This document shows, in pieces, positions 9,516-17,353 of a stretch of DNA of 64,000 bases. How positions within the stretch are numbered: the first letter of the stretch is position 1; the number at the start of each line of letters is the position of its first letter. A program made the translations under genes and the position numbers. This DNA is from Streptomyces albicerus (GTDB lineage: Bacteria > Actinomycetota > Actinomycetes > Streptomycetales > Streptomycetaceae). The stretch lies in NCBI RefSeq assembly GCF_008905045.1, contig NZ_VWMY01000001.1:168002-232001 (forward strand), in the 5' to 3' direction. The notes under the pieces were generated by a model, which was not told the origin of the DNA, searched no databases, and saw only the letters and a program-made list of their open reading frames with translations.

Positions 9516-9599
9516 TCGTCGTCACGCCACCTGCTCTGTGGTGAACTCCCCTGTGTCCTGGGCCATTTGAGAAGACAGCGGACAGAGAGCAGGGGCAGC

Positions 9600-10844
9600 G
9601 TGAGACGACGCACCGGACGACTCAGAACCGCACTGACGGTCTTTGCGGCTTGGAGCACGCTGGCCGGTGCCGCCCTGGTGGGGGCGGCACCGGCCAGCGG
9701 CGCACCGAGCGGCGGCACGCCGGGCTTCAGCCGGCTCGCGCCCGGCGTGAAGTACACCGAGTTCGACATTTCGGCCGCCAAGGGTGTGGCGCACGCACAT
9801 GTGCTCAGCGTCGATCTCCGTGACCCCCGGGTGAGTGTCGATCTGCTCCAGCCCGGTGCGGTGGCGGCCCGGGCCACCGTCTCGCGGCTGGCCGACGCGC
9901 AGGGCGCCGTCGCGGGTGTCAACGGGGACTTCTTCAACATCACCGAGACCCAGCATCCGGGCGTCGAGGCCACCGGCGCGCCCGTCGGGCCGGCGATCGC
10001 GAACGGGCGCACGCTCAAGGCGGCGGTCCCGGACGGCCAGCGCTTCGGTCCCGCCCTGCCGCCCGGCACGAGCACCAAGGACGTGCTCGGTGTGGGCACG
10101 GACCGCCGGGCCCGCCTCGACAGTCTGGCCCTCGACGGTTCGGTCGCCACCGACGAGACAAGCCTTCCGCTCGGCGGGCTCAACCAGTACGCGCTGCCCG
10201 TCGGCTCCGTCGGCGCGTTCACCTCGGACTGGGGCAGCGTCTCCCGGGTGCGCGCCACATGTGGCACGGACACCGATCGGGCCGCGCCCTGTAGTGCGGA
10301 CACCTATGAGGTGACGGTCCAGGACGGCCAGGTCGTGTCATCGGCCGACACTCCTGGCAGCGGACCCATTGCTTCGGACACCACGGTTCTGGTCGGCCGG
10401 GAGGCGGGCGCCCAGCAGTTGCGGAAGCTGTCCCTGGGTGAGCGGGTCGTGGTGCGGCACCGGCTGGTGGCGGCCGCTTCGAAGATCCCGTACCAGTTCG
10501 TGGTCGGCGGTTACCCGGTCCTGAGGGGCGGTCAGCCGCTCGCGGGTCTCGACAACGCCACCTCGGCGGTACGCACCGCGGCGGGTATCTCGGACGGCGG
10601 CGAACGGCTGTTGCTGCTCGCGCTGGACGGGGCGGCCGAGTTCCGCAGCGGCCTCACCATCGCCGAAGTGGCCGACACCATGCGGCAGTTGGGTTCCGTG
10701 GACGCCTTCAGCCTCGACGGCGGCGGCTCCAGCACGCTGACCGCCCGGGAGCCGGGGTCGACGACGGCGACCGTGCGCAACCATCCCAGCGGCGGAGCCG
10801 AACGGGCCGTCCCCAACGGGATCGGCGTGTTCTCGCGTCCGTGA
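9600..10844 (+). CDS. Secreted phosphodiester glycosidase family protein
   Basis: This 414-residue protein starts with a basic n-region (RRRTGRLR) and a hydrophobic stretch ending at an Ala-rich cleavage site, a Sec or Tat signal. The mature part has the phosphodiester-glycosidase (NAGPA, formerly DUF2233) signature: AGVNGDFFN near residue 105 and DAFSLDGGGSSTL near the C-terminus. Relatives hydrolyse sugar-phosphodiester bonds; the substrate here is unknown. GTG 9600 is preferred over TTG 9567 because it places the basic n-region at the very start. The gene appears to stand alone. Confidence 0.85.
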   Translation: MRRRTGRLRTALTVFAAWSTLAGAALVGAAPASGAPSGGTPGFSRLAPGVKYTEFDISAAKGVAHAHVLSVDLRDPRVSVDLLQPGAVAARATVSRLADAQGAVAGVNGDFFNITETQHPGVEATGAPVGPAIANGRTLKAAVPDGQRFGPALPPGTSTKDVLGVGTDRRARLDSLALDGSVATDETSLPLGGLNQYALPVGSVGAFTSDWGSVSRVRATCGTDTDRAAPCSADTYEVTVQDGQVVSSADTPGSGPIASDTTVLVGREAGAQQLRKLSLGERVVVRHRLVAAASKIPYQFVVGGYPVLRGGQPLAGLDNATSAVRTAAGISDGGERLLLLALDGAAEFRSGLTIAEVADTMRQLGSVDAFSLDGGGSSTLTAREPGSTTATVRNHPSGGAERAVPNGIGVFSRP

Positions 10845-10878
10845 CCCGCCCACGGGGTTGACCCGCCCGCTTCACCAA

Positions 10879-10911
10879 CGCGGGCTCACGGCCCACCGCG
10901 GGCTCACGGCC
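10879..10911. repeat. 18-bp tandem duplication at a gene end
   Basis: A 15-bp sequence, CGCGGGCTCACGGCC, occurs at 10879-10893 and again at 10897-10911. The second copy contains the stop codon of the small membrane protein gene that follows, so a copy of that gene's 3' end has been duplicated. Confidence 0.8.
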
Positions 10912-11098
10912 TGAGGCTGCTGACGATGTCGGCGGTCGCCGTGAGCCCGTTGTGGATGGTCGGCGCCATGCTCGTACTCGCGAGATAGAAGCCGAGCAGG
11001 ACACAGACCACGGCGTGCGAGAGCTTCAGTGCGCCGTTGCGCAAGAAGACCACCGCCAGGATCACCAGCAGCAGGACCACAGAGATGGAAATGGCCAT
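10904..11098 (-). CDS. Small membrane protein
   Basis: This 64-residue protein has two hydrophobic segments, about residues 3-18 and 25-42, linked by a short polar turn RNGALKLSH, and a short C-terminal tail. The ATG at 11098 has an excellent GGAGGAGG site 7 nt upstream, which supports a real gene. I do not recognise a function. It is transcribed alone between two secreted-protein genes. Confidence 0.75.
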   Translation of the reverse strand: MAISISVVLLLVILAVVFLRNGALKLSHAVVCVLLGFYLASTSMAPTIHNGLTATADIVSSLRP

Positions 11099-11221
11099 CG
11101 TCAACCTCCTCCGCCACGCCCACACCGCGGCTTTCGGCCGCAAGTGTGGCGTAGCGGGGGGTTCGTCCGGGCGGCTGACGTGTCCGCCGAACGTGTGTTG
11201 ACTGCGTGTGAAAGCGCTGGG

Positions 11222-12088
11222 CTACGCCCGCTCGTGGGCGTCGAGGAACGCTTCGAGTCCCGCGAGGTCGTCGGTGTTGAGGTAGTCGACGTCGGCGGCG
11301 AGGAGTTCGCCCCAGAGCGCGTCGCGGGCGGGGCCTGCCAGGTCCGGAGTGGCCCAGAAGCGGACCTTGTGCCCACGGGAGTGCGCCGCCGAGATGATCC
11401 CGCGCAGCTTCTGGCGCTCGGCCTCGGGGAACGTGCCGACGCCCTGCCAGGTGAAGTTGAGCGTCCAGTTGTCGCTGACCAGCGGGATGAAGGAGGCCGG
11501 GGCCGGGACGGGAGCCAGGAGGTCGAGGAGCCGGCCGTCGTAGAAGGCGCGCCGCACGGTCTGCGCCTCCATCGGCACCCGGGCCGCACGGTCGCCGGAG
11601 ATCACCGCGGTGACCGCGCCGGGGAAGACCCGGCCGTGGGCGTACGTCGTGAACAGGTGCCGGTAGCGGCGCAGATGGCGGTCGAGTTCGAGGTACGTCG
11701 ACGAGCCCTCGGTCTTGATGTCGATGAGCAGCTGGATCGGCCTGCGGTGACCCCGGTACACCGAGCCGTGGTTGGCCTTCACACGGGCGGCGAGGGGGTC
11801 GAGGTAGAGGGATTCGAGCGTGCGGGCCGGATCGAGGTCGATGGGGTCGTGGGCGACGAGGAGCTGGTTCCCGACGAGGAAGATGTCGGCCTCGATGCTG
11901 CCGAAGCGGTGGTCGAGGGCGTCGAACAGGGGCCGGGGATGGAGGTAGTCGTTGTGCGCGTGGGCGCGCCACAGCGGGCGCGGCCGGTGCTTGCCCTCGC
12001 TCGCCTGCGCCTGCGCGGGCACGGCGATCGAACCCGCGAGGGCGCCGCCGAGGATGGTGAGGGCTCTGCGGCGGGTGGTGAGGGCCAT
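11222..12088 (-). CDS. Secreted PI-PLC/glycerophosphodiesterase-like protein
   Basis: The 288-residue protein has an N-terminal RRRALTILGG segment, a Tat-like or Sec-like signal with cleavage near AQA. The mature N-terminus has the HAHNDY motif, then SIEADIFL and LLIDIKTEG, the metal and substrate loops of a GDPD-like TIM barrel. It belongs to the phosphatidylinositol-specific phospholipase C/GDPD superfamily, in the AIM6-like branch. It probably hydrolyses a phosphodiester outside the cell, and the substrate is unknown. Confidence 0.82.
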   Translation of the reverse strand: MALTTRRRALTILGGALAGSIAVPAQAQASEGKHRPRPLWRAHAHNDYLHPRPLFDALDHRFGSIEADIFLVGNQLLVAHDPIDLDPARTLESLYLDPLAARVKANHGSVYRGHRRPIQLLIDIKTEGSSTYLELDRHLRRYRHLFTTYAHGRVFPGAVTAVISGDRAARVPMEAQTVRRAFYDGRLLDLLAPVPAPASFIPLVSDNWTLNFTWQGVGTFPEAERQKLRGIISAAHSRGHKVRFWATPDLAGPARDALWGELLAADVDYLNTDDLAGLEAFLDAHERA

Positions 12089-12222
12089 GCTCTGCCTCCC
12101 TGAGAGTGCCGATTGGGACCTCAGCGAGTATGCGGTCCCAGCGGTCTCAAGGAGCAGACCCGTGCGGTGAGTTGGCCGGACTGCCGCTGTGCGTTCATTT
12201 CGTCCGGGCGGTGCACACAGTA

Positions 12223-12248
12223 AAGCCCGCCCCAGGTGGGGCGGGCTT
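12223..12248 (-). terminator. Rho-independent terminator after the acyl-CoA dehydrogenase operon
   Basis: An 11-bp perfect stem AAGCCCGCCCC/GGGGCGGGCTT surrounds a 4-nt loop. It lies 15 bp past the stop of the leftward operon and is followed on the minus strand by a T-rich TTTACT tail. Confidence 0.85.
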
Positions 12249-12262
12249 CACACAGGTGTACG

Positions 12263-13372
12263 TCAGGGTGCCCGGAGGTCGACCAGTTCGGCCAGTGCCT
12301 CGCGGTGGCCGCCCGCCGTGCCGTACGCGATCGAGTCGGCCTTGGCCCGCTTGAGGTAGAGGTGGGCCGGGTGCTCCCAGGTCATGCCGATGCCGCCGTG
12401 CAACTGGACGGCTTCCTCGGCGGCGTGGACCGCCACCGGGGCCGCGTACGCCTGGGCGACGGCGACCGCCACGTCCGCGTCCGTGCTCGCGGTGGCCAGT
12501 GCGTCGGCAGCGTTGCGGGCCGCGGCGCGCGTGTTGACGACCTCCAGCCACAGCTGGGCGAGCCGGTGCTTGATCGCCTGGAAGCCGCCGACGGGGCGGT
12601 TGAACTGCTTGCGTTCCTTCAGATGGCGGACCGTCTCCGTCAAGCACCACTCGGCGAGGCCGAACTGTTCGGAGGCGAGCAGTCCGGCTCCGGCGCGCAG
12701 GGCACGCCGTACGGCGGGTGCGGCGTCCGGGGTGAGGCGGCGCGCGGGGGCTCCGACGAGGGTGACCGTGGCGACCGGCCGGGTCAGGTCGAGGGAGACC
12801 TGCGGGGTGACCGTGACACCATCGGCGTCGGCATCCACGGCGTACAGACCGCCGTCCTCCGCCGGAACGAGCAGCACGTCGGCGGCGGCCGCGTCCGCGA
12901 TGCCGGTCAGCTCCCCGTGCAGGGCGCCCTCTTCATGCCGTACGGACGTGAAGGGCGCCCCGGGCCCGGCGGCCAGCGTCACCGCGAGCGCGCCGATCGT
13001 GCGGCCGGACGCCAGCGCGGAGAGCAGCTCGGCGGCCTCGTCGGTCTCGCACGCGAGCAGCGCCTCGGTCGCGACGACGGCACTCGTCAGATACGGGACA
13101 GGGGCCACGGCGCGGCCCAATTCCTCCAGTACGACGGCGGCTTCGCGATGCGTGGCGCCCTGGCCGCCCAGCGACTCCGGGACGAGGAGGCCCGCGAGAC
13201 CCATGCCGTCGCCGAGGACCTTCCACAGCTCGGGATCGTGCAGCTGATCCGACTCCGTGCGGGCTATGACGCCCGGCGCGTCGCAGTGGTCGGTGAGGAG
13301 GTCGCGGACAGCGGCGCGCAGCGCCTCTTCCTCTTCCGAGTACAGGAGATCGGGCTGGGTGCGCGTCGTCAT
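12263..13372 (-). CDS. Acyl-CoA dehydrogenase (shorter paralogue)
   Basis: This 369-residue flavoprotein has the acyl-CoA dehydrogenase layout: N-terminal helical domain, beta middle domain, C-terminal helices. Visible family segments include GLLVPESLGGQG near residue 60 and LHGGIGMTWEHP near the C-terminus. The IYEGT-type catalytic Glu segment of classical enzymes is not evident, so it may be the weaker partner of a heteromeric pair. Its ATG overlaps the stop of the upstream acyl-CoA dehydrogenase by 4 bp; paired genes of this kind often form alpha2beta2 enzymes acting on bulky CoA esters (known for steroid-degrading actinobacteria). It is the last gene of a three-gene operon. Confidence 0.88.
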   Translation of the reverse strand: MTTRTQPDLLYSEEEEALRAAVRDLLTDHCDAPGVIARTESDQLHDPELWKVLGDGMGLAGLLVPESLGGQGATHREAAVVLEELGRAVAPVPYLTSAVVATEALLACETDEAAELLSALASGRTIGALAVTLAAGPGAPFTSVRHEEGALHGELTGIADAAAADVLLVPAEDGGLYAVDADADGVTVTPQVSLDLTRPVATVTLVGAPARRLTPDAAPAVRRALRAGAGLLASEQFGLAEWCLTETVRHLKERKQFNRPVGGFQAIKHRLAQLWLEVVNTRAAARNAADALATASTDADVAVAVAQAYAAPVAVHAAEEAVQLHGGIGMTWEHPAHLYLKRAKADSIAYGTAGGHREALAELVDLRAP

Positions 13373-14577
13373 CGGGCCAGGTCCTTCCAGGCGACGTCCT
13401 TGTCGGTGCGCGGCTCGGAGGGCAGGCCCAGCACGCGTTCGGCGACGATGTTCAGCAGGACCTCGCTGGTCCCGCCCTCGATGCTGTTGCCCTTGGAGCG
13501 GAGGTAGCGGTAGCCGGCGTCGCGGCCCGTGAAGTCGACGAGTTCGGGGCGACGCATCGTCCAGTCGTCGTACAACAGGCCTTCCTCGCCGAGCAGTTCG
13601 ACCTCCAGGCCGCTGATCTCCTGGTTGAGGCGGGCGAACGCGAGCTTCATGCCGGAGCCTTCGGGTCCCGGCTGGCCCGCGACGAGCTGCTGGCGCAGGC
13701 GTTCGCCGGTGAGCCGGGCGACCTCGGCCTCCACCCACAGCTTCAGGAGCCGCTGGTGCAGGTCATGAGTGCGCAGATCGGGACGCTCACGCCAGGTCTT
13801 AGAGACCGGGCCGATCATGCCGCCCTCGCGCGGTATGCGCATGCCGCCGATGGAGACCCGCTCGTTCATCAGCGTGGTCTGCGCGACGCGCCAGCCGTCG
13901 CCGATCTCGCCGAGGCGATGCGCGTCGGGGATGCGGACGTCGGTGAGGAACACCTCGTTGAACTCGGCCTCGCCGGTGATCTGCCGCAGCGGCCGCACCT
14001 CGACGCCCGGGTCGGTCATGTCGCAGATGAAGTACGTGATGCCGCGGTGCTTGGGCAGGTCCGGGTCGGTGCGTGCGATGAGGATGGCCCAGCGGGCGAG
14101 GTGGGCGCTGGACGTCCACACCTTCTGGCCGTTGACCACCCAGGCGTCGCCTTCACGCACCGCCCGGGTGCCGAGGGCCGCGAGGTCGGAGCCCGCGCCC
14201 GGCTCGCTGAACAGCTGGCACCAGACCTCGTCACCCGCCCAAAGGGGCCTGAGGAAGCGGCTCTTCTGCTCCTCGGTACCGAAGCGGAGGATCGTCGGGG
14301 CGGCCATGCCGAGGCCGATACCGATGCGCCGCGGGTCGTTGTCGGGCGCGCCCGCGGCCTCCAGCTCCGCGTCCACAACACCCTGGAGAGAGCGCGGCGC
14401 ACCGAGCCCGCCGAGGCCCTCGGGGTAGTGCACCCAGGCGAGGCCGGCGTCGAACCGGGCCTTGAGGAAGTCGAGGCGGTCGGTCTCGGCAGGCGGGCGT
14501 GCCTCCAGCAACTCACGGGTGCGGCGGCGCAGTTCGGCGGCGTCGAGTACCCCGCTCGTGCTCGCGGCGGCGGTCAT
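13369..14577 (-). CDS. Acyl-CoA dehydrogenase (longer paralogue)
   Basis: This 402-residue acyl-CoA dehydrogenase contains the flavin and substrate loop LFSEPGAGSDLAALGTRA near residue 140 and the WVVNGQKVWTSSAH segment, both typical of the family. The C-terminal end has GTSEVLLNIVAERVLGLP. It oxidises an acyl-CoA ester to the enoyl-CoA; chain type is unknown. It overlaps the oxidoreductase gene upstream (14574-14577) and the second dehydrogenase downstream (13369-13372), so all three are translated together. Confidence 0.92.
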   Translation of the reverse strand: MTAAASTSGVLDAAELRRRTRELLEARPPAETDRLDFLKARFDAGLAWVHYPEGLGGLGAPRSLQGVVDAELEAAGAPDNDPRRIGIGLGMAAPTILRFGTEEQKSRFLRPLWAGDEVWCQLFSEPGAGSDLAALGTRAVREGDAWVVNGQKVWTSSAHLARWAILIARTDPDLPKHRGITYFICDMTDPGVEVRPLRQITGEAEFNEVFLTDVRIPDAHRLGEIGDGWRVAQTTLMNERVSIGGMRIPREGGMIGPVSKTWRERPDLRTHDLHQRLLKLWVEAEVARLTGERLRQQLVAGQPGPEGSGMKLAFARLNQEISGLEVELLGEEGLLYDDWTMRRPELVDFTGRDAGYRYLRSKGNSIEGGTSEVLLNIVAERVLGLPSEPRTDKDVAWKDLAR

Positions 14578-15551
14578 GCGGCTGCTCCGTTCTCAAGGGA
14601 GGGCACCACGGCGACACGCCCCGTGGTGACACCGTCGCCGACCCGCTGGACGGCGTCGGCGGCCCCGCTCAGCGGTACGCGCTCGCTGACGAGCGGCTTG
14701 ATTGCACCCCGGGCGGCCAACTCGGTCAGCTGCTCGTGGCAGTGCAGGACCAGCTTCGGGTCCTTGGTGTTGTAGAGGCCCCAATGCAGGCCCAGGATCG
14801 AGTAGTTCTTCACCAGCGCGTGGTTGAGACCCGGGCTGGGGATGGTGCCGCTGGCGAAGCCCACGACCACGATGCGGCCCTCGAAGGCGACGACCTTGGC
14901 GGACTGCGTGTAGGCCTCGCCGCCGACCGGGTCGTACACGACGTCGGCGCCCCGGCCGCCGGTGGCCTCCTTCACGGCGGCGACGACGTCCGCGGCGCGC
15001 CGGTCGACGACCACGTCGCAGCCCAGCTCGCGGGCGACGGCCGCCTTGTCGGCGCCGCCGACGACGCCGATGACCGTGGCGCCCGCGGCCTTGCCGAGCT
15101 GCACCGCCGCGCTGCCGACCCCTCCTGCGGCAGCGTGGACGAGCAGCGTCTCGCCGGCCTCCAGACGAGCCCGGCGGTGCAGGCCGAACCAGCCTGTCTG
15201 GTAGCCGATGTGCAGCGCGGCCGCCTCGGCGTCGTCCAGCGACTCGGGCGCGGGCAGCAGGGCAGCGGCGTCCGCGACGGCGTACTCGGCGAAACCGCCG
15301 TACGGCAGCGCGGGGTTGGCGATCACCCGGCGCCCGTCCTCGGTCTCCGCGCAGATCTCCACGCCCGGCGTGAACGGCAGCGGCGGCCTGACCTGGTAGT
15401 GGCCCCGGCACATCAGTACATCCGGGAAGTTGATGTTGGCGGCGCGCACCTTCAGCAGGACCTGGCCGTCACCGGGCGTGGGCGGCTCCACGTCCTGGAG
15501 CCGCATCACCTCGCGCGGCTCGCCGTTCTCGTGTACTTGCCATGCCTGCAT
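14574..15551 (-). CDS. NADPH:quinone oxidoreductase-like zinc-independent MDR enzyme
   Basis: This 325-residue medium-chain dehydrogenase/reductase has the GroES-like N-terminal domain (NINFPDVLMCRGHYQ) and a Rossmann fold with AAAGGVGSAAVQLGKAAGA near residue 150. The structural-zinc cysteines of alcohol dehydrogenases are absent, which places it with NADPH:quinone oxidoreductases. It would reduce quinones or an enoyl/enone group, fitting an operon with two acyl-CoA dehydrogenases. ATG 15551 is used because GGAGG lies just upstream; the longer frame to 15614 has no such site. It is the first gene of the operon. Confidence 0.88.
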   Translation of the reverse strand: MQAWQVHENGEPREVMRLQDVEPPTPGDGQVLLKVRAANINFPDVLMCRGHYQVRPPLPFTPGVEICAETEDGRRVIANPALPYGGFAEYAVADAAALLPAPESLDDAEAAALHIGYQTGWFGLHRRARLEAGETLLVHAAAGGVGSAAVQLGKAAGATVIGVVGGADKAAVARELGCDVVVDRRAADVVAAVKEATGGRGADVVYDPVGGEAYTQSAKVVAFEGRIVVVGFASGTIPSPGLNHALVKNYSILGLHWGLYNTKDPKLVLHCHEQLTELAARGAIKPLVSERVPLSGAADAVQRVGDGVTTGRVAVVPSLENGAAA

Positions 15552-15608
15552 GCGGGGCCTCCACAAGACCGTGTTCGCTTGGTTCGCCTCAGGGGTCGTC
15601 TGACCGGG

Positions 15609-15634
15609 GTCCATCGCATACTAAGCGGTCGCTT
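15609..15634 (-). promoter_or_regulatory. Promoter with overlapping palindromic operator of the acyl-CoA dehydrogenase operon
   Basis: On the minus strand a -10-like TAGTAT (15617-15622) directly follows the 12-bp palindrome AAGCGACCGCTT (15623-15634). The palindrome would cover the spacer of a promoter for the operon that begins at 15551. A TetR-type repressor is a reasonable guess, but no such gene is adjacent. Confidence 0.5.
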
Positions 15635-15666
15635 GCCCGTCTGGGAACAGCCTGTACCGGTCGGTC

Positions 15667-16305
15667 TCAGTCGTCTTCGCCACTCCTCCGCTTCGGCCGC
15701 GCCCGTACGTGCATCCGCTCCCCCTGCCGTCCGAAGAGGCTCAGGAACTCGACCGGCCCCTCCCCCGTCGACCCGAACCAGTGGGGCACGCGCGTGTCGA
15801 ACTCGGCGGCCTCCCCGGCGCCGAGTACGACGTCGTGCTCGCCGAGCACCAGGCGCAGCCGCCCGGAGAGCACGTACAGCCACTCGTAGCCCTCGTGCGT
15901 CCGCGGCTCCGGCTCCATCGTCCGCTGCGGTTCGAGCACCTTGTAGGCCTGGAGGCCGCCGGGCTGGCGGGTGAGGGGCCAGTGCGTGCGGCCGTAGCGG
16001 ACGATGGGCTTGGCCGCACGGATGCGCGGGTCGCCCACCGGCGGGGCTCCGACGAGTTCGTCGAGGGGGACCTGGTGGGCGCGGGCGATGGGCAGCAGCA
16101 GTTCCAGGCTGGGTTTGCGCAGGCCGGACTCCAAGCGGGAGAGGGTGCTCACGGAGATTCCGGTCGCGGTGGAGAGCCCCGCGAGGGTGGCGCCGCGCTC
16201 CTTGCGGATGCGGCGCAGCCGCGGGCCGACCTCCGCGAGGACGTCGTCCGTGTCGGTGCCGGTGCCGGTTTCCTCATGCTCCTGGTGCTGCTCGTGCTCG
16301 CTCAT
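15667..16305 (-). CDS. XRE-family regulator with C-terminal cupin domain
   Basis: This 212-residue protein has a helix-turn-helix (about residues 27-82, including LAGLSTATGISVSTLSRLE) and a cupin barrel (about 125-200, with HEGYEWLYVLSGRLRLVL). Proteins with this architecture are small-molecule-responsive repressors. The N-terminal 25 residues are rich in Glu, His and Thr. It is divergent from the flavin oxidoreductase gene, and a perfect 8-bp dyad lies between them, so it probably controls that gene and itself. Confidence 0.9.
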   Translation of the reverse strand: MSEHEQHQEHEETGTGTDTDDVLAEVGPRLRRIRKERGATLAGLSTATGISVSTLSRLESGLRKPSLELLLPIARAHQVPLDELVGAPPVGDPRIRAAKPIVRYGRTHWPLTRQPGGLQAYKVLEPQRTMEPEPRTHEGYEWLYVLSGRLRLVLGEHDVVLGAGEAAEFDTRVPHWFGSTGEGPVEFLSLFGRQGERMHVRARPKRRSGEDD

Positions 16306-16307
16306 AT

Positions 16308-16345
16308 CCGTATTGCAGTTTCGGCAAAGAGGTTTGTCAATACGG
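16308..16345. promoter_or_regulatory. Inverted repeat, probable operator of the XRE-cupin regulator
   Basis: CCGTATTG (16308-16315) and CAATACGG (16338-16345) form perfect 8-bp arms 22 bp apart. They lie in the 77-bp gap between the divergent regulator and oxidoreductase genes, and the left arm is just 3 bp from the regulator start. Confidence 0.6.
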
Positions 16346-16382
16346 CAGCGGTCGCGCGACCTTTTCGGTGGAGGTGGTCACC

Positions 16383-17324
16383 GTGACCGAGAGGTACGAA
16401 TACGAAGTGGTCGTCGTCGGAGGCGGCGCGGCCGGGCTGTCCGCCGCGCTCGTGCTGGGACGGGCGCGACGGAGTGTGCTCGTGATCGACGCGGGCCGGC
16501 CGCGCAACGCGCCGGCCGCGCACATGCAGGGCTATCTGTCGCGGGACGGGATGTCACCGGCCGAGTTCCTCGCCGTGGGGCGCGAGGAGATCGCGCGGTA
16601 CGGCGTCGAGCTCGTCCGGGACCGGGCGGTGGACGTGGCCCGGGACGCGGACGGGGAGTTCGACGTGACGCTCGAAGCCGGGCGCACGGTGCACGCGCGC
16701 CGGCTGTTCGTCGCCACCGGCCTCGCGGACGAACTGCCGACGGTGCCGGGTGTCGCCGAGCGCTTCGGGCGGGATGTGCTGCACTGCCCGTACTGCCACG
16801 GCTGGGAGGTGCGGGACCAGGCCTTCGGCGTGCTCGCCACGACCCCGATGGGCGTGCACCAGGCGCTGATGGTCTCCCAGTGGTCCAAGGACGTGACCCT
16901 GTTCCTGCACACGGTCGCCGAGGACGAACTCTCGGACGATGATCTGCGCAGGCTGGCGGCGGCCGGGGTCTCCGTGGTGCCGGGCGAGGTCGCGGGGCTG
17001 GTCGTCGACGACGACCGGCTCACCGGGATCCGTCTCGCGGACGGCACGACGCACGAGCGCTCGGTGCTGTTCGTCGCGCCCCGGGCCGTCCCGCGCACCG
17101 GCCTCCTTGAGCAGCTCGGCGCCGAGCTGCAGGAGACACCTTTCGGCACGTATCCGGTGGTCGACGCGACGGGTCTGACGAGCGTGCCCGGTGTCTGGGC
17201 GGCGGGCAACGCGATCGGTTTCGGCGAGCAGGTCGTGAACGCGGCGAGCGGCGGCTACCGGGCGGCGGCCACGATCAACGGAGAGCTGCTCTTCGCGGAC
17301 CTCGACGCGGCCGTCCGGGTGTAG
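16383..17324 (+). CDS. FAD-dependent thioredoxin-reductase-like oxidoreductase
   Basis: The 313-residue protein has an N-terminal FAD Rossmann motif VVVGGGAAGLSAALVLGRA and a redox pair in HCPYCHGWEVRD near residue 140. CxxC followed by HG resembles the GliT/HlmI disulfide oxidoreductases rather than standard thioredoxin reductase (CATC). The C-terminal FAD segment is VPGVWAAGNAIGFGEQV. It could oxidise a dithiol or reduce a small disulfide; the partner is unknown. GTG 16383 has GGAGG at the right distance, and GTG 16368 is the alternative. Confidence 0.85.
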   Translation: MTERYEYEVVVVGGGAAGLSAALVLGRARRSVLVIDAGRPRNAPAAHMQGYLSRDGMSPAEFLAVGREEIARYGVELVRDRAVDVARDADGEFDVTLEAGRTVHARRLFVATGLADELPTVPGVAERFGRDVLHCPYCHGWEVRDQAFGVLATTPMGVHQALMVSQWSKDVTLFLHTVAEDELSDDDLRRLAAAGVSVVPGEVAGLVVDDDRLTGIRLADGTTHERSVLFVAPRAVPRTGLLEQLGAELQETPFGTYPVVDATGLTSVPGVWAAGNAIGFGEQVVNAASGGYRAAATINGELLFADLDAAVRV

Positions 17325-17353
17325 ACCGGACTCCTCCGTTGCACCATGGCTGC